Both the position numbers and the translations under genes were made by a program. A stretch of 64,000 nt of DNA from Oscillospiraceae bacterium (lineage in GTDB: Bacteria; Bacillota; Clostridia; Oscillospirales; Ruminococcaceae), in contig JAQUYD010000001.1 of NCBI GenBank assembly GCA_028692035.1, forward strand, positions 1 to 64,000, written 5' to 3'. The notes under the pieces were generated by a model, which worked only from the letters and a program-made list of their open reading frames with translations, did no database searches and had not been told where the DNA came from. Positions 48,209 to 57,673 of this stretch are shown piece after piece; positions within the stretch are counted from its first letter, which is position 1; every line of letters begins with the position of its first letter.

Positions 48209-49228
48209 ATGAAAGCTGCTTTGGAAGCAATCCGGCAAAAAATTGTCGTTGAGCTGCAAGAGGCCCACGATATGCAAGCGCTGGAAAACATTCGTGTCAA
48301 ATTCCTTGGCAAAAAAGGAGAGCTCACTGCCATCTTAAAACAGATGGGTACTCTCTCTGCCGAGGAGCGCCCTGTCATCGGCCAGCTCGCCAATGATATC
48401 CGCGTCTTTATGGAAGACCATATTGCCGGGCGTTCCGCACAGCTCAAGGACGAATTGACCCAGCAGAAAATGAAAGCCGAAAAGCTGGACGTTACCCTTC
48501 CTGGGAAAAAGAATCCCATTGGCAAAAAACATCCGCTGAACATTGTGCTTGACGAGATCAAGGAGATCTTTCTCGGCATGGGCTTTAGCATTGCCACCGG
48601 ACCCGAAATAGAACTGGACTACTACAATTTTGAAGCGCTGAATATCCCAAAAGACCATCCGGCCCGCGACACGCAGGACACGTTCTACATTTCTGATAAC
48701 GTACTGCTGCGCACCCAGACCTCTCCGATCCAGGTTCGGGTCATGGAAAAACAAAAACCGCCAATCCGCGTTCTTGCACCGGGCCGTGTTTATCGTTCCG
48801 ACGCGGTCGACGCCACCCATTCCCCGCTGTTCCATCAAATCGAGGGGCTGGTGGTAGACAAAGGAATTACCATGGCGGATTTGAAAGGTACGTTGGAAAT
48901 TTTTGTGAAACGTTTGTACGGCGAGGATTCGGTGGTGCGGTTCCGTCCCCACCACTTCCCCTTTACTGAGCCTTCCGCCGAATTGGACTGCATGTGCTTT
49001 AACTGCCACGGCAAAGGCTGCCGCCTGTGCAAGGGCGAGGGTTGGATTGAAATTCTCGGCTGTGGCATGGTGCATCCTAAAGTATTGTCCAATTGCGGCA
49101 TCGACCCGGAAGTTTACAGTGGCTTTGCCTTCGGAATGGGGTTGGAACGCGTTGTCATGCGCCGTTTCAACATTGACGACATGCGGCTGCTGTACGAAAA
49201 CGATCTGCGGTTCTTGAATCAATTCTAA
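48209..49228 (+). CDS. pheS: Phenylalanine--tRNA ligase subunit alpha
   Basis: [70 protein letters not shown]. Confidence 0.97.
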   Translation: MKAALEAIRQKIVVELQEAHDMQALENIRVKFLGKKGELTAILKQMGTLSAEERPVIGQLANDIRVFMEDHIAGRSAQLKDELTQQKMKAEKLDVTLPGKKNPIGKKHPLNIVLDEIKEIFLGMGFSIATGPEIELDYYNFEALNIPKDHPARDTQDTFYISDNVLLRTQTSPIQVRVMEKQKPPIRVLAPGRVYRSDAVDATHSPLFHQIEGLVVDKGITMADLKGTLEIFVKRLYGEDSVVRFRPHHFPFTEPSAELDCMCFNCHGKGCRLCKGEGWIEILGCGMVHPKVLSNCGIDPEVYSGFAFGMGLERVVMRRFNIDDMRLLYENDLRFLNQF

Positions 49229-49240
49229 GGAGGAATAACC

Positions 49241-51616
49241 ATGAATTTATCCATGAAATGGCTTTCCGATTTCGTAAAGCTGAAAGTAGAGCCCCGGGAA
49301 TTCTCCGAAAGAATGTCTTTGTCCGGTTCTAAAGTCGAAGGCTGGGAAATCGAAGGCGAAGAGATCAAAAACGTCGTGGTCGGTAAAATCCTGTCTATTG
49401 AGCCCCATCCGGATGCTGATAAGCTGGTTGTCTGCCAGATCGACGTAGGGGAATCCGAACCCATTCAGATCGTGACTGGCGCGACCAACGTGTTCCCCGG
49501 CGCCATTGTACCCGTGGCAAAAGACAAATCTGTGCTGCCTGGCGGCAAGGAAATCCGCAAAGGGAAACTGCGGGGCGTTGTCTCCAACGGAATGCTCTGC
49601 TCTTTGGGCGAGCTGGGGCTGACTGCCCACGATTTTCCTTATGCCATCGAAGACGGCATCTTCATTATAGAAGAGGACTGCCAGGTGGGACAGGACATCC
49701 GTTCCGCCATCGGCCTGGACGACACCTGTGTGGAATTTGAAATCACCCCCAACCGCCCGGATTGTCTATCTGTCATCGGCCTTGCCCGGGAGGTTGCGGT
49801 CACTTTTGGGAAAAATCTGACGCTTCATACCCCCTTGGTTCAGCACGAAACCGGCGATATCCACGACCTGTTGTCCGTGTCGGTGGAGAACGCCCAACTG
49901 TGCCAGCGCTATGTGGCTAAAATGGTCAAAAATATAAAAATCAAGCCTTCGCCCCGCTGGATGCGGGAACGGCTGCGCGCCAGTGGTGTGCGCCCCATCA
50001 ACAACATCGTTGATATCACCAACTATGTGATGCTGGAATATGGCCAGCCGATGCATGCATTTGATTACCAATATGTCAAAGGCGGCAAAATCGTCGTCCG
50101 TAACGCCAAAGTGGGAGAGTCGATCATGACCCTTGACGGTACACAACGCTCCCTTTCCCCCGAAATGCTGGTCATTTGTGATGAGGAGAAGCCCTCCGCT
50201 GTCGCAGGCGTGATGGGCGGTGAATACAGCGGCATTATGGACGATACCAACACCATCGTGTTTGAGTCCGCCTGTTTTTCGGGCACTTCCATCCGCACCA
50301 CGGCCAGAAAACTCGGTATGCGTACTGAAAGCTCCGCCCGTTTTGAAAAGGGCCTGGACAGCGAAACCTGCATTCCTGCCGTCCTGCGCGCCTGCGAACT
50401 TGTAGAAATGTTGGGCGCCGGCGAAGTGGTCGGCGGTATGATCGATGTGGATCATGCTGCTTATCAGCCCACCCGGATCACACTGAATCCGGAGTGGATC
50501 AATCGGTTCATCGGCATTGACGTCAGCCGCGAAGAAATGGTTTCCATTCTGGAGCAGCTGGACTGCAAAGTGGATGGAGATACCATCATTGCCCCCTCTT
50601 TCCGTAAAGATTTGGAGCATAAAGCGGATATCGCCGAGGAAGTGGCACGGTTCCACGGCTATGATAAGATTCCAACCACTGCCATCCGCGGCGCCGCCCA
50701 GGGCGCGCTGACCGACTATCAAAAATTTGAGCGTACCATCCTGGATACGTTGCTGGCCCAAGGCTGCTATGAAATCTCTACCTACTCGTTCATCAGCCCT
50801 AAATACTATGACAAAATCCGCCTGCCGGCAGATAGCCCGCTGCGCAAATCTGTTGTCATTTTAAACCCGTTGGGAGAAGATACCAGCGTTATGCGCACCA
50901 TCGTGATCCCTTCGATGATGGAAATCCTTTCTAAAAACTACAATAACCGCAACGCTGCCGCCAGTTTATTTGAAATGGCCAACGAATACATCCCGGTCGA
51001 AGGGCAGGAACTGCCGGATGAAAACCCGGTCATCACAATTGGCCAATACGGCTCTTCCTACGATTTCTTTACGCTGAAAGGCGTTGTAGAAAATCTTTTG
51101 TCCGTGCTGGGAGCCGAAAACCTTTCAGTGGAAGCGGAAAGCGCCATCCCCTATTATCATCCTGGCCGCTGCGCAAGAATTTTTTCCGGTTCGGTGGAAC
51201 TGGGCACCATTGGCGAAATCCATCCCCAGGTTGCGGAGAACTATGGAATCGGTGTAAAGGTATATGTTGCCCGCTTGAGCTGTAACGCACTATTTGAAGT
51301 TCGCTGCAATGAGAAGGAGTATCATCCTCTGCCGAAATTCCCGGCCACAACCCGCGATTTGGCTCTGCTGTGTGATGATGAACTGCCTGTGCAGTCCATC
51401 GAAAAAGCAATCCGCGTTGGCGCCGGTAAGCTTTTGGAGCGGATTGATCTATTCGATATCTACAAGGGTCAGCAGATTCCGGACGGAAAAAAGAGTGTCG
51501 CTTATAATATTACCATGCGTTCCGCGGATCGGACCCTCAATGACGAGGACGTAGAGAAAGCGATGGGCAAAATTCTCAAAAACCTGTCGGATTTGGGCGC
51601 CGCGATTCGGGAGTGA
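49241..51616 (+). CDS. pheT: Phenylalanine--tRNA ligase subunit beta
   Basis: tRNA-binding domain VGKILSIEPHPDADKLVVCQID, NNIVDITNYVMLEYGQPMHAFD, C-terminal anticodon-binding domain. Confidence 0.97.
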   Translation: MNLSMKWLSDFVKLKVEPREFSERMSLSGSKVEGWEIEGEEIKNVVVGKILSIEPHPDADKLVVCQIDVGESEPIQIVTGATNVFPGAIVPVAKDKSVLPGGKEIRKGKLRGVVSNGMLCSLGELGLTAHDFPYAIEDGIFIIEEDCQVGQDIRSAIGLDDTCVEFEITPNRPDCLSVIGLAREVAVTFGKNLTLHTPLVQHETGDIHDLLSVSVENAQLCQRYVAKMVKNIKIKPSPRWMRERLRASGVRPINNIVDITNYVMLEYGQPMHAFDYQYVKGGKIVVRNAKVGESIMTLDGTQRSLSPEMLVICDEEKPSAVAGVMGGEYSGIMDDTNTIVFESACFSGTSIRTTARKLGMRTESSARFEKGLDSETCIPAVLRACELVEMLGAGEVVGGMIDVDHAAYQPTRITLNPEWINRFIGIDVSREEMVSILEQLDCKVDGDTIIAPSFRKDLEHKADIAEEVARFHGYDKIPTTAIRGAAQGALTDYQKFERTILDTLLAQGCYEISTYSFISPKYYDKIRLPADSPLRKSVVILNPLGEDTSVMRTIVIPSMMEILSKNYNNRNAAASLFEMANEYIPVEGQELPDENPVITIGQYGSSYDFFTLKGVVENLLSVLGAENLSVEAESAIPYYHPGRCARIFSGSVELGTIGEIHPQVAENYGIGVKVYVARLSCNALFEVRCNEKEYHPLPKFPATTRDLALLCDDELPVQSIEKAIRVGAGKLLERIDLFDIYKGQQIPDGKKSVAYNITMRSADRTLNDEDVEKAMGKILKNLSDLGAAIRE

Positions 51617-51766
51617 TATCTCACAGCAAGCGGGAAAAAATGGTATATCTATACAAAGATCCGAAAAAATGTTTGCTGATTCTTCCCCTTGTTATTTCGT
51701 CTCGTTTGGTGTATGCTAAGAATGTAGTTGTCAGAAATTAGAAAACCGAAGAATGGAGGGTGTTTT

Positions 51767-52012
51767 ATGCACGAACCTACAATTTCCTTCTCGATCCATG
51801 AGGACAAAGAGCAGGAGATGAAAGAAATTTTGACGACAGTGTATGATGCGCTCCGCCAAAAGGGATATAATCCTATCAATCAGATTGTAGGTTATATCTT
51901 GTCCGAGGATCCGACGTATATTACAACTCATAATAACGCGCGCAGCTTAATTCGCCGGATTGACCGCGATGAGTTACTGCAAATCCTGGTAAAATCCTAT
52001 TTAAACGATTAA
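51767..52012 (+). CDS. ireB: IreB-family (UPF0297) regulatory phosphoprotein
   Basis: [74 protein letters not shown]. Confidence 0.94.
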   Translation: MHEPTISFSIHEDKEQEMKEILTTVYDALRQKGYNPINQIVGYILSEDPTYITTHNNARSLIRRIDRDELLQILVKSYLND

Positions 52013-52017
52013 GAACA

Positions 52018-52056
52018 CCCCGCCAGATGCTAAAATCCGGCGGGCTTTTCTTTTAG
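52018..52056 (+). terminator. Terminator downstream of ireB
   Basis: CCCGCCAGATGCTAAAATCCGGCGGGCTTTTCTTTT. Confidence 0.75.
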
Positions 52057-52197
52057 CCAAAAGCTATTGGATTTCTCTTTGGCTTGGATCTTTTTGTTTA
52101 CTTACCACAGAATTTGTGGTATACTAATTTGTAGTATCTATATTTTGCTATATGGAGCCATATCGCTCCATTTCTTGTTGTAAGGAGGTTTTGACCC

Positions 52198-52494
52198 ATG
52201 AGCGATAAAAAAGAACCGTTTTTGATGTATAAAGGCAAACCGCTGGTTCGTTCTGGCAATACTTTGTATTATGGGGATATGAACGATCCATATGTGATCA
52301 TGATGCAGATCGCTTCTACCCACCCAGGATATGATATGGACATGGCCGAAAAAATTTCGATCCAGCTGTTGGCCACCGATACCGATCTTCGACCGAAAGA
52401 GCGAATCATTCGTAAAAGCGAAAAGGTGGGGCTTTATAATGCCCTGGATATTGGAAGCATTTGGTTGGAACGGGCGCTTGCCGGCACGATGTAA
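52198..52494 (+). CDS. Conserved-looking hypothetical protein (98 aa)
   Basis: AAGGAGG ribosome-binding site, ATG 52198; own promoter region and downstream terminator; no recognised family. Confidence 0.75.
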   Translation: MSDKKEPFLMYKGKPLVRSGNTLYYGDMNDPYVIMMQIASTHPGYDMDMAEKISIQLLATDTDLRPKERIIRKSEKVGLYNALDIGSIWLERALAGTM

Positions 52495-52502
52495 AAAAGC
52501 CC

Positions 52503-52566
52503 TTCCCTTTCAGGAATAGAAAAAGGACAGGCAATTGCCTGTCCTTTTTCTATTCCTGAAAGGGAA
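52503..52566. terminator. 64-bp perfect palindrome (32-bp arms, zero loop), probable bidirectional terminator
   Basis: TTCCCTTTCAGGAATAGAAAAAGGACAGGCAA followed immediately by its exact reverse complement, between convergent genes. Confidence 0.85.
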
Positions 52567-52572
52567 ACAAAA

Positions 52573-53523
52573 CTATTTCTTCGCTTGATATGCCTCTTTG
52601 GCTTTTGCTGCGATATTTTCGGCGCTGAGTCCATAAATTTCTAGCATTTTGGCAGCTGGCCCGGAGCTACCAAATACATCGTTGACGCCCACGCGCACCA
52701 CCGGGACGGGACATCCACCGCAGACCGCCGAACAAACTGCCTCTCCAAGGCCGCCGATCACGCTGTGCTCTTCCGCCGTCACAATCAGTCCGGTCTCCCG
52801 CGCCGCTTGAAGCACCAGTTCTACATCCAGCGGTTTAATGGTATGGATATTTAAAACCCGTGCAGAAATTCCCTGCTCTTCCAACATTTCTGCTGCTTTC
52901 AACGCCTCTTGAACCATCAGGCCGGTGGCAATAATGGTCAAATCCGTTCCATCGCGCAGAGAAACGCCCTTGCCAATTTCAAAACGATAGGTCTCTGGAT
53001 TGTTGACATTTTCCACCGCCAAACGGCCCAAACGCATATAAACCGGACCTTGATAGGTAGAGATGGCCTTGACCGCTTCGCGGGTCTCTAGGTCGTCCGC
53101 CGGGCTAAGTACGATCATACCAGGAATCGTGCGCATCAACCCGATATCTTCGCAGCACTGGTGGGTGGCGCCGTCCTCTCCCACTGAAATACCCGCATGG
53201 GTAGCACAAATTTTAACGTTCAGATGCGGATACCCCACCGAATTGCGAATCTGCTCAAAAGCGCGGCCCGCAGCAAACATGGCAAAGGAGGACGCAAACG
53301 GAATTTTTCCCGCTGCTGCCAGGCCGGCGGCAACGCCGATCATATTTCCCTCGGCAATCCCACAATCGAAAAAACGCTCCGGCGCTTTTTTTTGGAACAG
53401 CTCTGTTTTTGTAGATTTGGACAGGTCCGCATCCAATACAACGACATCTTTATTTTCATCTGCCAGAAGAGCCAAGGCTTCTCCATAGCTTTCCCGGGTG
53501 GCTTTTTTTGTAAAACTAGCCAT
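52573..53523 (-). CDS. Transketolase C-terminal half
   Basis: VVLDADLSKSTKTELF, FDCGIAEGNMIGVAAGLAAAGKIPFASSFAMFAAGRAFEQIRN. Confidence 0.93.
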   Translation of the reverse strand: MASFTKKATRESYGEALALLADENKDVVVLDADLSKSTKTELFQKKAPERFFDCGIAEGNMIGVAAGLAAAGKIPFASSFAMFAAGRAFEQIRNSVGYPHLNVKICATHAGISVGEDGATHQCCEDIGLMRTIPGMIVLSPADDLETREAVKAISTYQGPVYMRLGRLAVENVNNPETYRFEIGKGVSLRDGTDLTIIATGLMVQEALKAAEMLEEQGISARVLNIHTIKPLDVELVLQAARETGLIVTAEEHSVIGGLGEAVCSAVCGGCPVPVVRVGVNDVFGSSGPAAKMLEIYGLSAENIAAKAKEAYQAKK

Positions 53524-53573
53524 TTGAAACATCCTTTCTTTTGCAGAAGTTTTCCCAAAAACGCTTCTGGTTT

Positions 53574-54416
53574 TTATTCGAGCCCCGACAAAACCTTTTC
53601 AAGATCAGAGACCGCCGTCCGGTACTGTTCGTCGTTAGGCGCGGCGCCATGCCATGCTACATTGTCCGCCATAAAAGAGACATCCTTGCCCTTCACCGTC
53701 TGCGCCACAATTACCGTAGGCCTACCCTTGGTTTGTTTGGCTTCATCAAATGCGGTAGCCAAAGCGTCAAAATCATGGCCATCAATCTCGATGGTATGGA
53801 ACCCAAAAGCGGAAAATTTTTCTGCAATGGGATAAGGGGAACAAATATCCCCGACCCGGCCGTCAATCTGCAACCCATTGTTATCGACCACCAGGCAAAG
53901 ATTATCCAGCTTCCGGTGTCCTGCAAACATCGCCGCTTCCCAGATCTGCCCCTCCTGGATCTCGCCGTCGCCGGTCACCGCATAAATGCGGTAATCCTTC
54001 TGGCCCAATTTGGCCGCAAGCGCCATTCCACAAGCAGCAGAAAGGCCCTGGCCCAGCGAACCGGTAGACATATCAACTCCCGGGATGTGTTTCATATCCG
54101 GATGCCCTTGTAGCATCGCGCCAGGATGGCGGAATTTTTTCAGTTCATCCAATGGGAAAAAACCTTTTAACGCCAGCGCCGTGTATAACGCCGGGCAGGT
54201 GTGCCCTTTTGAAAGTACAAACCGATCCCGATCTGGCCAGTGCGGATTTTGCGGATCAACATGTAGCTCCGCAAAATACAAATAGGTCAGGATGTCCGCC
54301 ACCGACAGTGATCCGCCCGGATGACCGGATTTGCCGGAGTAAACCGCTTCCAGTGCGCCTAAACGCACTTTGCAGGCAGTTTTTTGCAGCTGATGTTTTA
54401 AGGATTCTTCCATCAT
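53574..54416 (-). CDS. Transketolase N-terminal half
   Basis: SGHPGGSLSVADILTYLYF, DRFVLSKGHTCPALY, TGDGEIQEGQIWEAAMFAGHRKLDNLCLVVDNNG (TPP motif). Confidence 0.93.
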   Translation of the reverse strand: MMEESLKHQLQKTACKVRLGALEAVYSGKSGHPGGSLSVADILTYLYFAELHVDPQNPHWPDRDRFVLSKGHTCPALYTALALKGFFPLDELKKFRHPGAMLQGHPDMKHIPGVDMSTGSLGQGLSAACGMALAAKLGQKDYRIYAVTGDGEIQEGQIWEAAMFAGHRKLDNLCLVVDNNGLQIDGRVGDICSPYPIAEKFSAFGFHTIEIDGHDFDALATAFDEAKQTKGRPTVIVAQTVKGKDVSFMADNVAWHGAAPNDEQYRTAVSDLEKVLSGLE

Positions 54417-54434
54417 AAATGCCTCCTCCGAAAA

Positions 54435-55238
54435 TTATAAGCGTTCGATAAATTCAATCAGGTCCGCCACTGCGCCTTGGGCGCAAGGGCCGACTACCAT
54501 ATCGCACATATTGATAATATCCTGTGCGCCGTCTCCCACCGCCACCGAGGTGCCAGCGGCCTTCAGCATGTCAATATCGTTATAAAAATCGCCAATTGCA
54601 AATGTATCGCGGACATCTACCCCCATGACGCGGGCCAATTTGCGAAGGCCGGTTCCCTTATCCACACCCTTAGCCATCATTTCACAAAAAACCGCACTGG
54701 AATTGGTATAATAAGTTCCCTCCAAGGGGTGCGCGTCCAGCCACCGGTGCAACTCATCCATTTGTTCCGGTGCGCGGACAAACAAAATTTTAAACCAATC
54801 CTGCCCAATTTCGTCAATGTTATACACCTGTCTGTTATTCAAATAAGCTTTTTGCTTTTCCATGCTCTGCGCAGACGAAATGGCTCTGAATTCGTCCTCC
54901 ATCGACACGGCGACCGCCATATCCGGGAAAGCCCTACAAGCCTCTTTGATGTAGGCATTGGCAGTACGGGGCACAAAGGTCCGTTCCAGCACTGTCTGCG
55001 TGGTGCAATCATAAAGATAGGCGCCATTGTTCTGGGCAGAAGGCACGTTGATCCCAAGGGTGCGATACAGCTCCGCGCAATGATAATGCGACCGGCCCGT
55101 CGCAAAAGTAAATTTGCCGCCTTTCTGTTGGAACCGATGGATCGCCTCCAAATTCCGCTGTGGTATTTCGCCCTCGTGGGGAAGCAGCGTGTCGTCAATA
55201 TCGGTTACAACCAAGTAACGGGATAGGGTTTTCTCCAA
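54435..55238 (-). CDS. Cof-type HAD-superfamily hydrolase
   Basis: LVVTDIDDTLLPHEGEIPQRNLEAI, FTFATGRSH, AIGDFYNDIDMLKAAGTSVAVGDG. Confidence 0.92.
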   Translation of the reverse strand: MEKTLSRYLVVTDIDDTLLPHEGEIPQRNLEAIHRFQQKGGKFTFATGRSHYHCAELYRTLGINVPSAQNNGAYLYDCTTQTVLERTFVPRTANAYIKEACRAFPDMAVAVSMEDEFRAISSAQSMEKQKAYLNNRQVYNIDEIGQDWFKILFVRAPEQMDELHRWLDAHPLEGTYYTNSSAVFCEMMAKGVDKGTGLRKLARVMGVDVRDTFAIGDFYNDIDMLKAAGTSVAVGDGAQDIINMCDMVVGPCAQGAVADLIEFIERL

Positions 55239-55261
55239 AACCGTTCCTCCTAAATTATAAT

Positions 55262-56188
55262 CTATTTTTGCGGCAAATCCGCTAAAAAACGAACAAAATA
55301 ATCCGGTAAATCACTGTTAAACTCCATATATTCCCTGGTTTTGGGATGGATAAAGCCAATCTTTTTAGCGTGAAGGCATTGTCCATGCAAGGACTGGATT
55401 ACTTTTTTGGGTCCATAGACCGGATCCCCCGCCAGCGGATGCCCCATATAAGCCATATGGACACGAATCTGATGGGTTCGGCCTGTTTCCAGCCGGCACC
55501 GGATATGAGAAAAATCGCAATATTCCTGCAACAGCCCATAATTTGTGATTGCACTGCGGGAATGCTCATAGGTCACTGCCATTTTTTTGCGGTCTTTTTT
55601 GCTTCGGCCAATGGGCAGATCAACCCGCCCCTCCGGCTCCTTCAGATGGCCATACACCACCGCTTCATACTCCCGGGTAAAGCTGTGTGCCTGAATCTGC
55701 GCCGCCAAAAAACGGTGTGCCTGGTCATTTTTTGCCACGATCAAAAGGCCGCTGGTGTCCTTGTCGATCCGATGGACGATTCCGGGACGGATCACCCCGT
55801 TAATCCCCGAAAGATTCCCCTCGCAATGATACAACAGGCCATTTACTAAAGTACCATCATAGTTACCTGGCGCGGGATGGACAACCATCCCTTTGGGTTT
55901 GTTCACAACCAGCAAATCTGCATCTTCATAAACAATATCAAGGGACATCTTCTCAGGCTGTGCTGCATCCTGTACCGGTTCCGGCAAGCGAAACGTCACC
56001 CGATCCCCGGCCTTTAGCCGGGCGCTTTTGGAAGCCGGCAGATCATTGACAAGCACGTCGCCCCTTTTGATGCTTTTTTGCAAAAAAGAGCGTGTCTGAT
56101 CTGGCAGAGCTTTTGTCAAAAAAAGGTCGATGCGCTGGCCCTCCTGCTCTGGCAAAACGGACAAACACAGCCTTTCTCCCAGGCTCAT
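55262..56188 (-). CDS. RluA-family pseudouridine synthase (YlyB/RluD-like)
   Basis: S4 region plus VIRPGIVHRIDKDTSGLLIVAKND, LETGRTHQIRVHMAYMGHPLAGDPVYG. Confidence 0.95.
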   Translation of the reverse strand: MSLGERLCLSVLPEQEGQRIDLFLTKALPDQTRSFLQKSIKRGDVLVNDLPASKSARLKAGDRVTFRLPEPVQDAAQPEKMSLDIVYEDADLLVVNKPKGMVVHPAPGNYDGTLVNGLLYHCEGNLSGINGVIRPGIVHRIDKDTSGLLIVAKNDQAHRFLAAQIQAHSFTREYEAVVYGHLKEPEGRVDLPIGRSKKDRKKMAVTYEHSRSAITNYGLLQEYCDFSHIRCRLETGRTHQIRVHMAYMGHPLAGDPVYGPKKVIQSLHGQCLHAKKIGFIHPKTREYMEFNSDLPDYFVRFLADLPQK

Positions 56189-56703
56189 CTACCCTCTCCC
56201 TTTGGCGGTTCAGGCGCTGTCTTTTCTCGCTTCCGGTCACTCCAGAACACATAAACGGCAATCGCCAAGACCCCAACCACAACACAGCAGTCTGCAAAAT
56301 TAAAAACAGGGTAATGGATCCAACAAAAATCCAAGTAGTCTACCACAAAGCCGCGAAAAATCCGGTCAATCAAATTCCCGATTCCTCCCGCTATCACCAG
56401 TCCCACCATCCAAGGGAGAAACCGACCGGGGATTTTTTTGAAAAGCAACGCCGCCAGCAAAATCACCAGCACAATAGAGGTCACCACGATCAAAAGCAGC
56501 TGCTTCCCCTGCAAAATTCCACCTGCAGCGCCAAAGTTTTCCACATAGGTCAGATGGAAAACACCATCAATCAAGGGAACCGACCCAAGCGGCTGCAAAT
56601 GGGTGATGGTCAGATATTTGAAAAGCTGATCCAGACCAACCAACGCCGCAACCATCCCCAGAATACCTATCACCAAGAACGCACCTCCCGCAAATAGCAA
56701 CAA
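56185..56703 (-). CDS. lspA: Signal peptidase II (start codon uncertain)
   Basis: VTYVENFGAAGGIL-type region, VIAGGIGNLIDRIFRGFVVDYLDF, FNFADCCVVVG. Confidence 0.93.
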   Translation of the reverse strand: MLLFAGGAFLVIGILGMVAALVGLDQLFKYLTITHLQPLGSVPLIDGVFHLTYVENFGAAGGILQGKQLLLIVVTSIVLVILLAALLFKKIPGRFLPWMVGLVIAGGIGNLIDRIFRGFVVDYLDFCWIHYPVFNFADCCVVVGVLAIAVYVFWSDRKREKTAPEPPKGEGR

Positions 56704-56715
56704 AATAAAACACCT

Positions 56716-56937
56716 TTACGATAAACATGGCTCATGCCCTATCCCCATATTTCCAAGCTGGATAACCTGGCTGTCGTGGGTAAACAGGGTTCCTCCCATC
56801 TTCGTAAAAGGTGCCTTTCCAATCGAATCTATTTGACAAACAAACCGAGTAATCTTCTTTATATCCTTCTTCTTCCGGCGGACAAAAGAAGATGCCCATA
56901 TAAAAGGGGGAATTTGCTTTTCTTGTTGTACGCCCAT
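56716..56937 (-). CDS. Small ORF (73 aa) between divIVA and lspA
   Basis: GGGGGAAGAAGAC then ATG, same strand as neighbours; no recognised family. Confidence 0.4.
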   Translation of the reverse strand: MGVQQEKQIPPFIWASSFVRRKKKDIKKITRFVCQIDSIGKAPFTKMGGTLFTHDSQVIQLGNMGIGHEPCLS

Positions 56938-56971
56938 GTCTTCTTCCCCCTTTTTATTTCGATAAAATAGT

Positions 56972-57661
56972 TCAGCGATCTCTTTTCAAATCGTAGCCAG
57001 CGCCAAATCGCAAAGGCCCAAACCGGGATTCCCGCTCTGTTTCCGCCACAGGCTCCTCTTCGACGACCTCTGCAGATGCAGATACTCCCTGCGCAGGTTC
57101 GGCAGATTCAACCGCTAAAACAGGAGGATCTTCAGGCTCTTCGTACTGTGCAGTCGGCATTTCTTCCGCCGGCGCCCTTTTTTCCTGCTCCTCAGAAACC
57201 GCATCTTCCTGCTTTACATTTTCAGGCAGGGAACTAATCAACTCTAAATGGTTCTTATACAAAGCCAATAGCTGATTTTTAAAGGTTGCCACCTCTTTTT
57301 GCAGGTGGGAAAGGTTCATTTTTTCCCGCTCTGCCCGCATTTGGATACTATCAATTACTTTTGCAGACTGGGTATTGGCGTCCGCCACGATTGTATCCGC
57401 CTGCTTTTGAGCGTCTTTTACAATGGAGGAACCCAACTTGCGGGCATCCAGAATCGCCGCACGCATACTGTCTTCGTCCGCGCGATACTCTTCTATTTTT
57501 TCCGCCAACACTTCCAGCTTCCGCTCCATTTGGAGTTTTTCATTCTGGAGCTTATCAAAAGCCGCTGCAAGTTCTTGGAGATACTCGTCCACCTCGTCTC
57601 CACGGTAGCCAAATGCAGACTTTTCAAATTTTTTCTCTAAAATTTCCTGCGCGTTCAGCAT
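56972..57661 (-). CDS. divIVA: DivIVA-domain protein
   Basis: MLNAQEILEKKFEKSAFGYRGDEVDEYLQELAAAFDKL, long coiled coil and acidic C-terminal region. Confidence 0.93.
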   Translation of the reverse strand: MLNAQEILEKKFEKSAFGYRGDEVDEYLQELAAAFDKLQNEKLQMERKLEVLAEKIEEYRADEDSMRAAILDARKLGSSIVKDAQKQADTIVADANTQSAKVIDSIQMRAEREKMNLSHLQKEVATFKNQLLALYKNHLELISSLPENVKQEDAVSEEQEKRAPAEEMPTAQYEEPEDPPVLAVESAEPAQGVSASAEVVEEEPVAETERESRFGPLRFGAGYDLKRDR

Positions 57662-57673
57662 CGTCCCCACTCC

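Noticed and set aside
48335-49222. 295-aa minus-strand ORF inside pheS
   Set aside because: Antisense shadow ORF of pheS; no motif support.
49766-50761. 331-aa minus-strand ORF inside pheT
   Set aside because: Antisense to a clear pheT reading frame; no recognisable motifs; explained by codon-bias shadowing.
52573-54416. Transketolase as two ORFs, first considered a frameshifted pseudogene
   Set aside because: Split N- and C-terminal transketolase genes are common in bacteria, and each half has its own start and ribosome-binding site.
54477-55226. 249-aa plus-strand ORF inside the HAD hydrolase gene
   Set aside because: Antisense to a confident HAD CDS with all HAD motifs; no family recognised.
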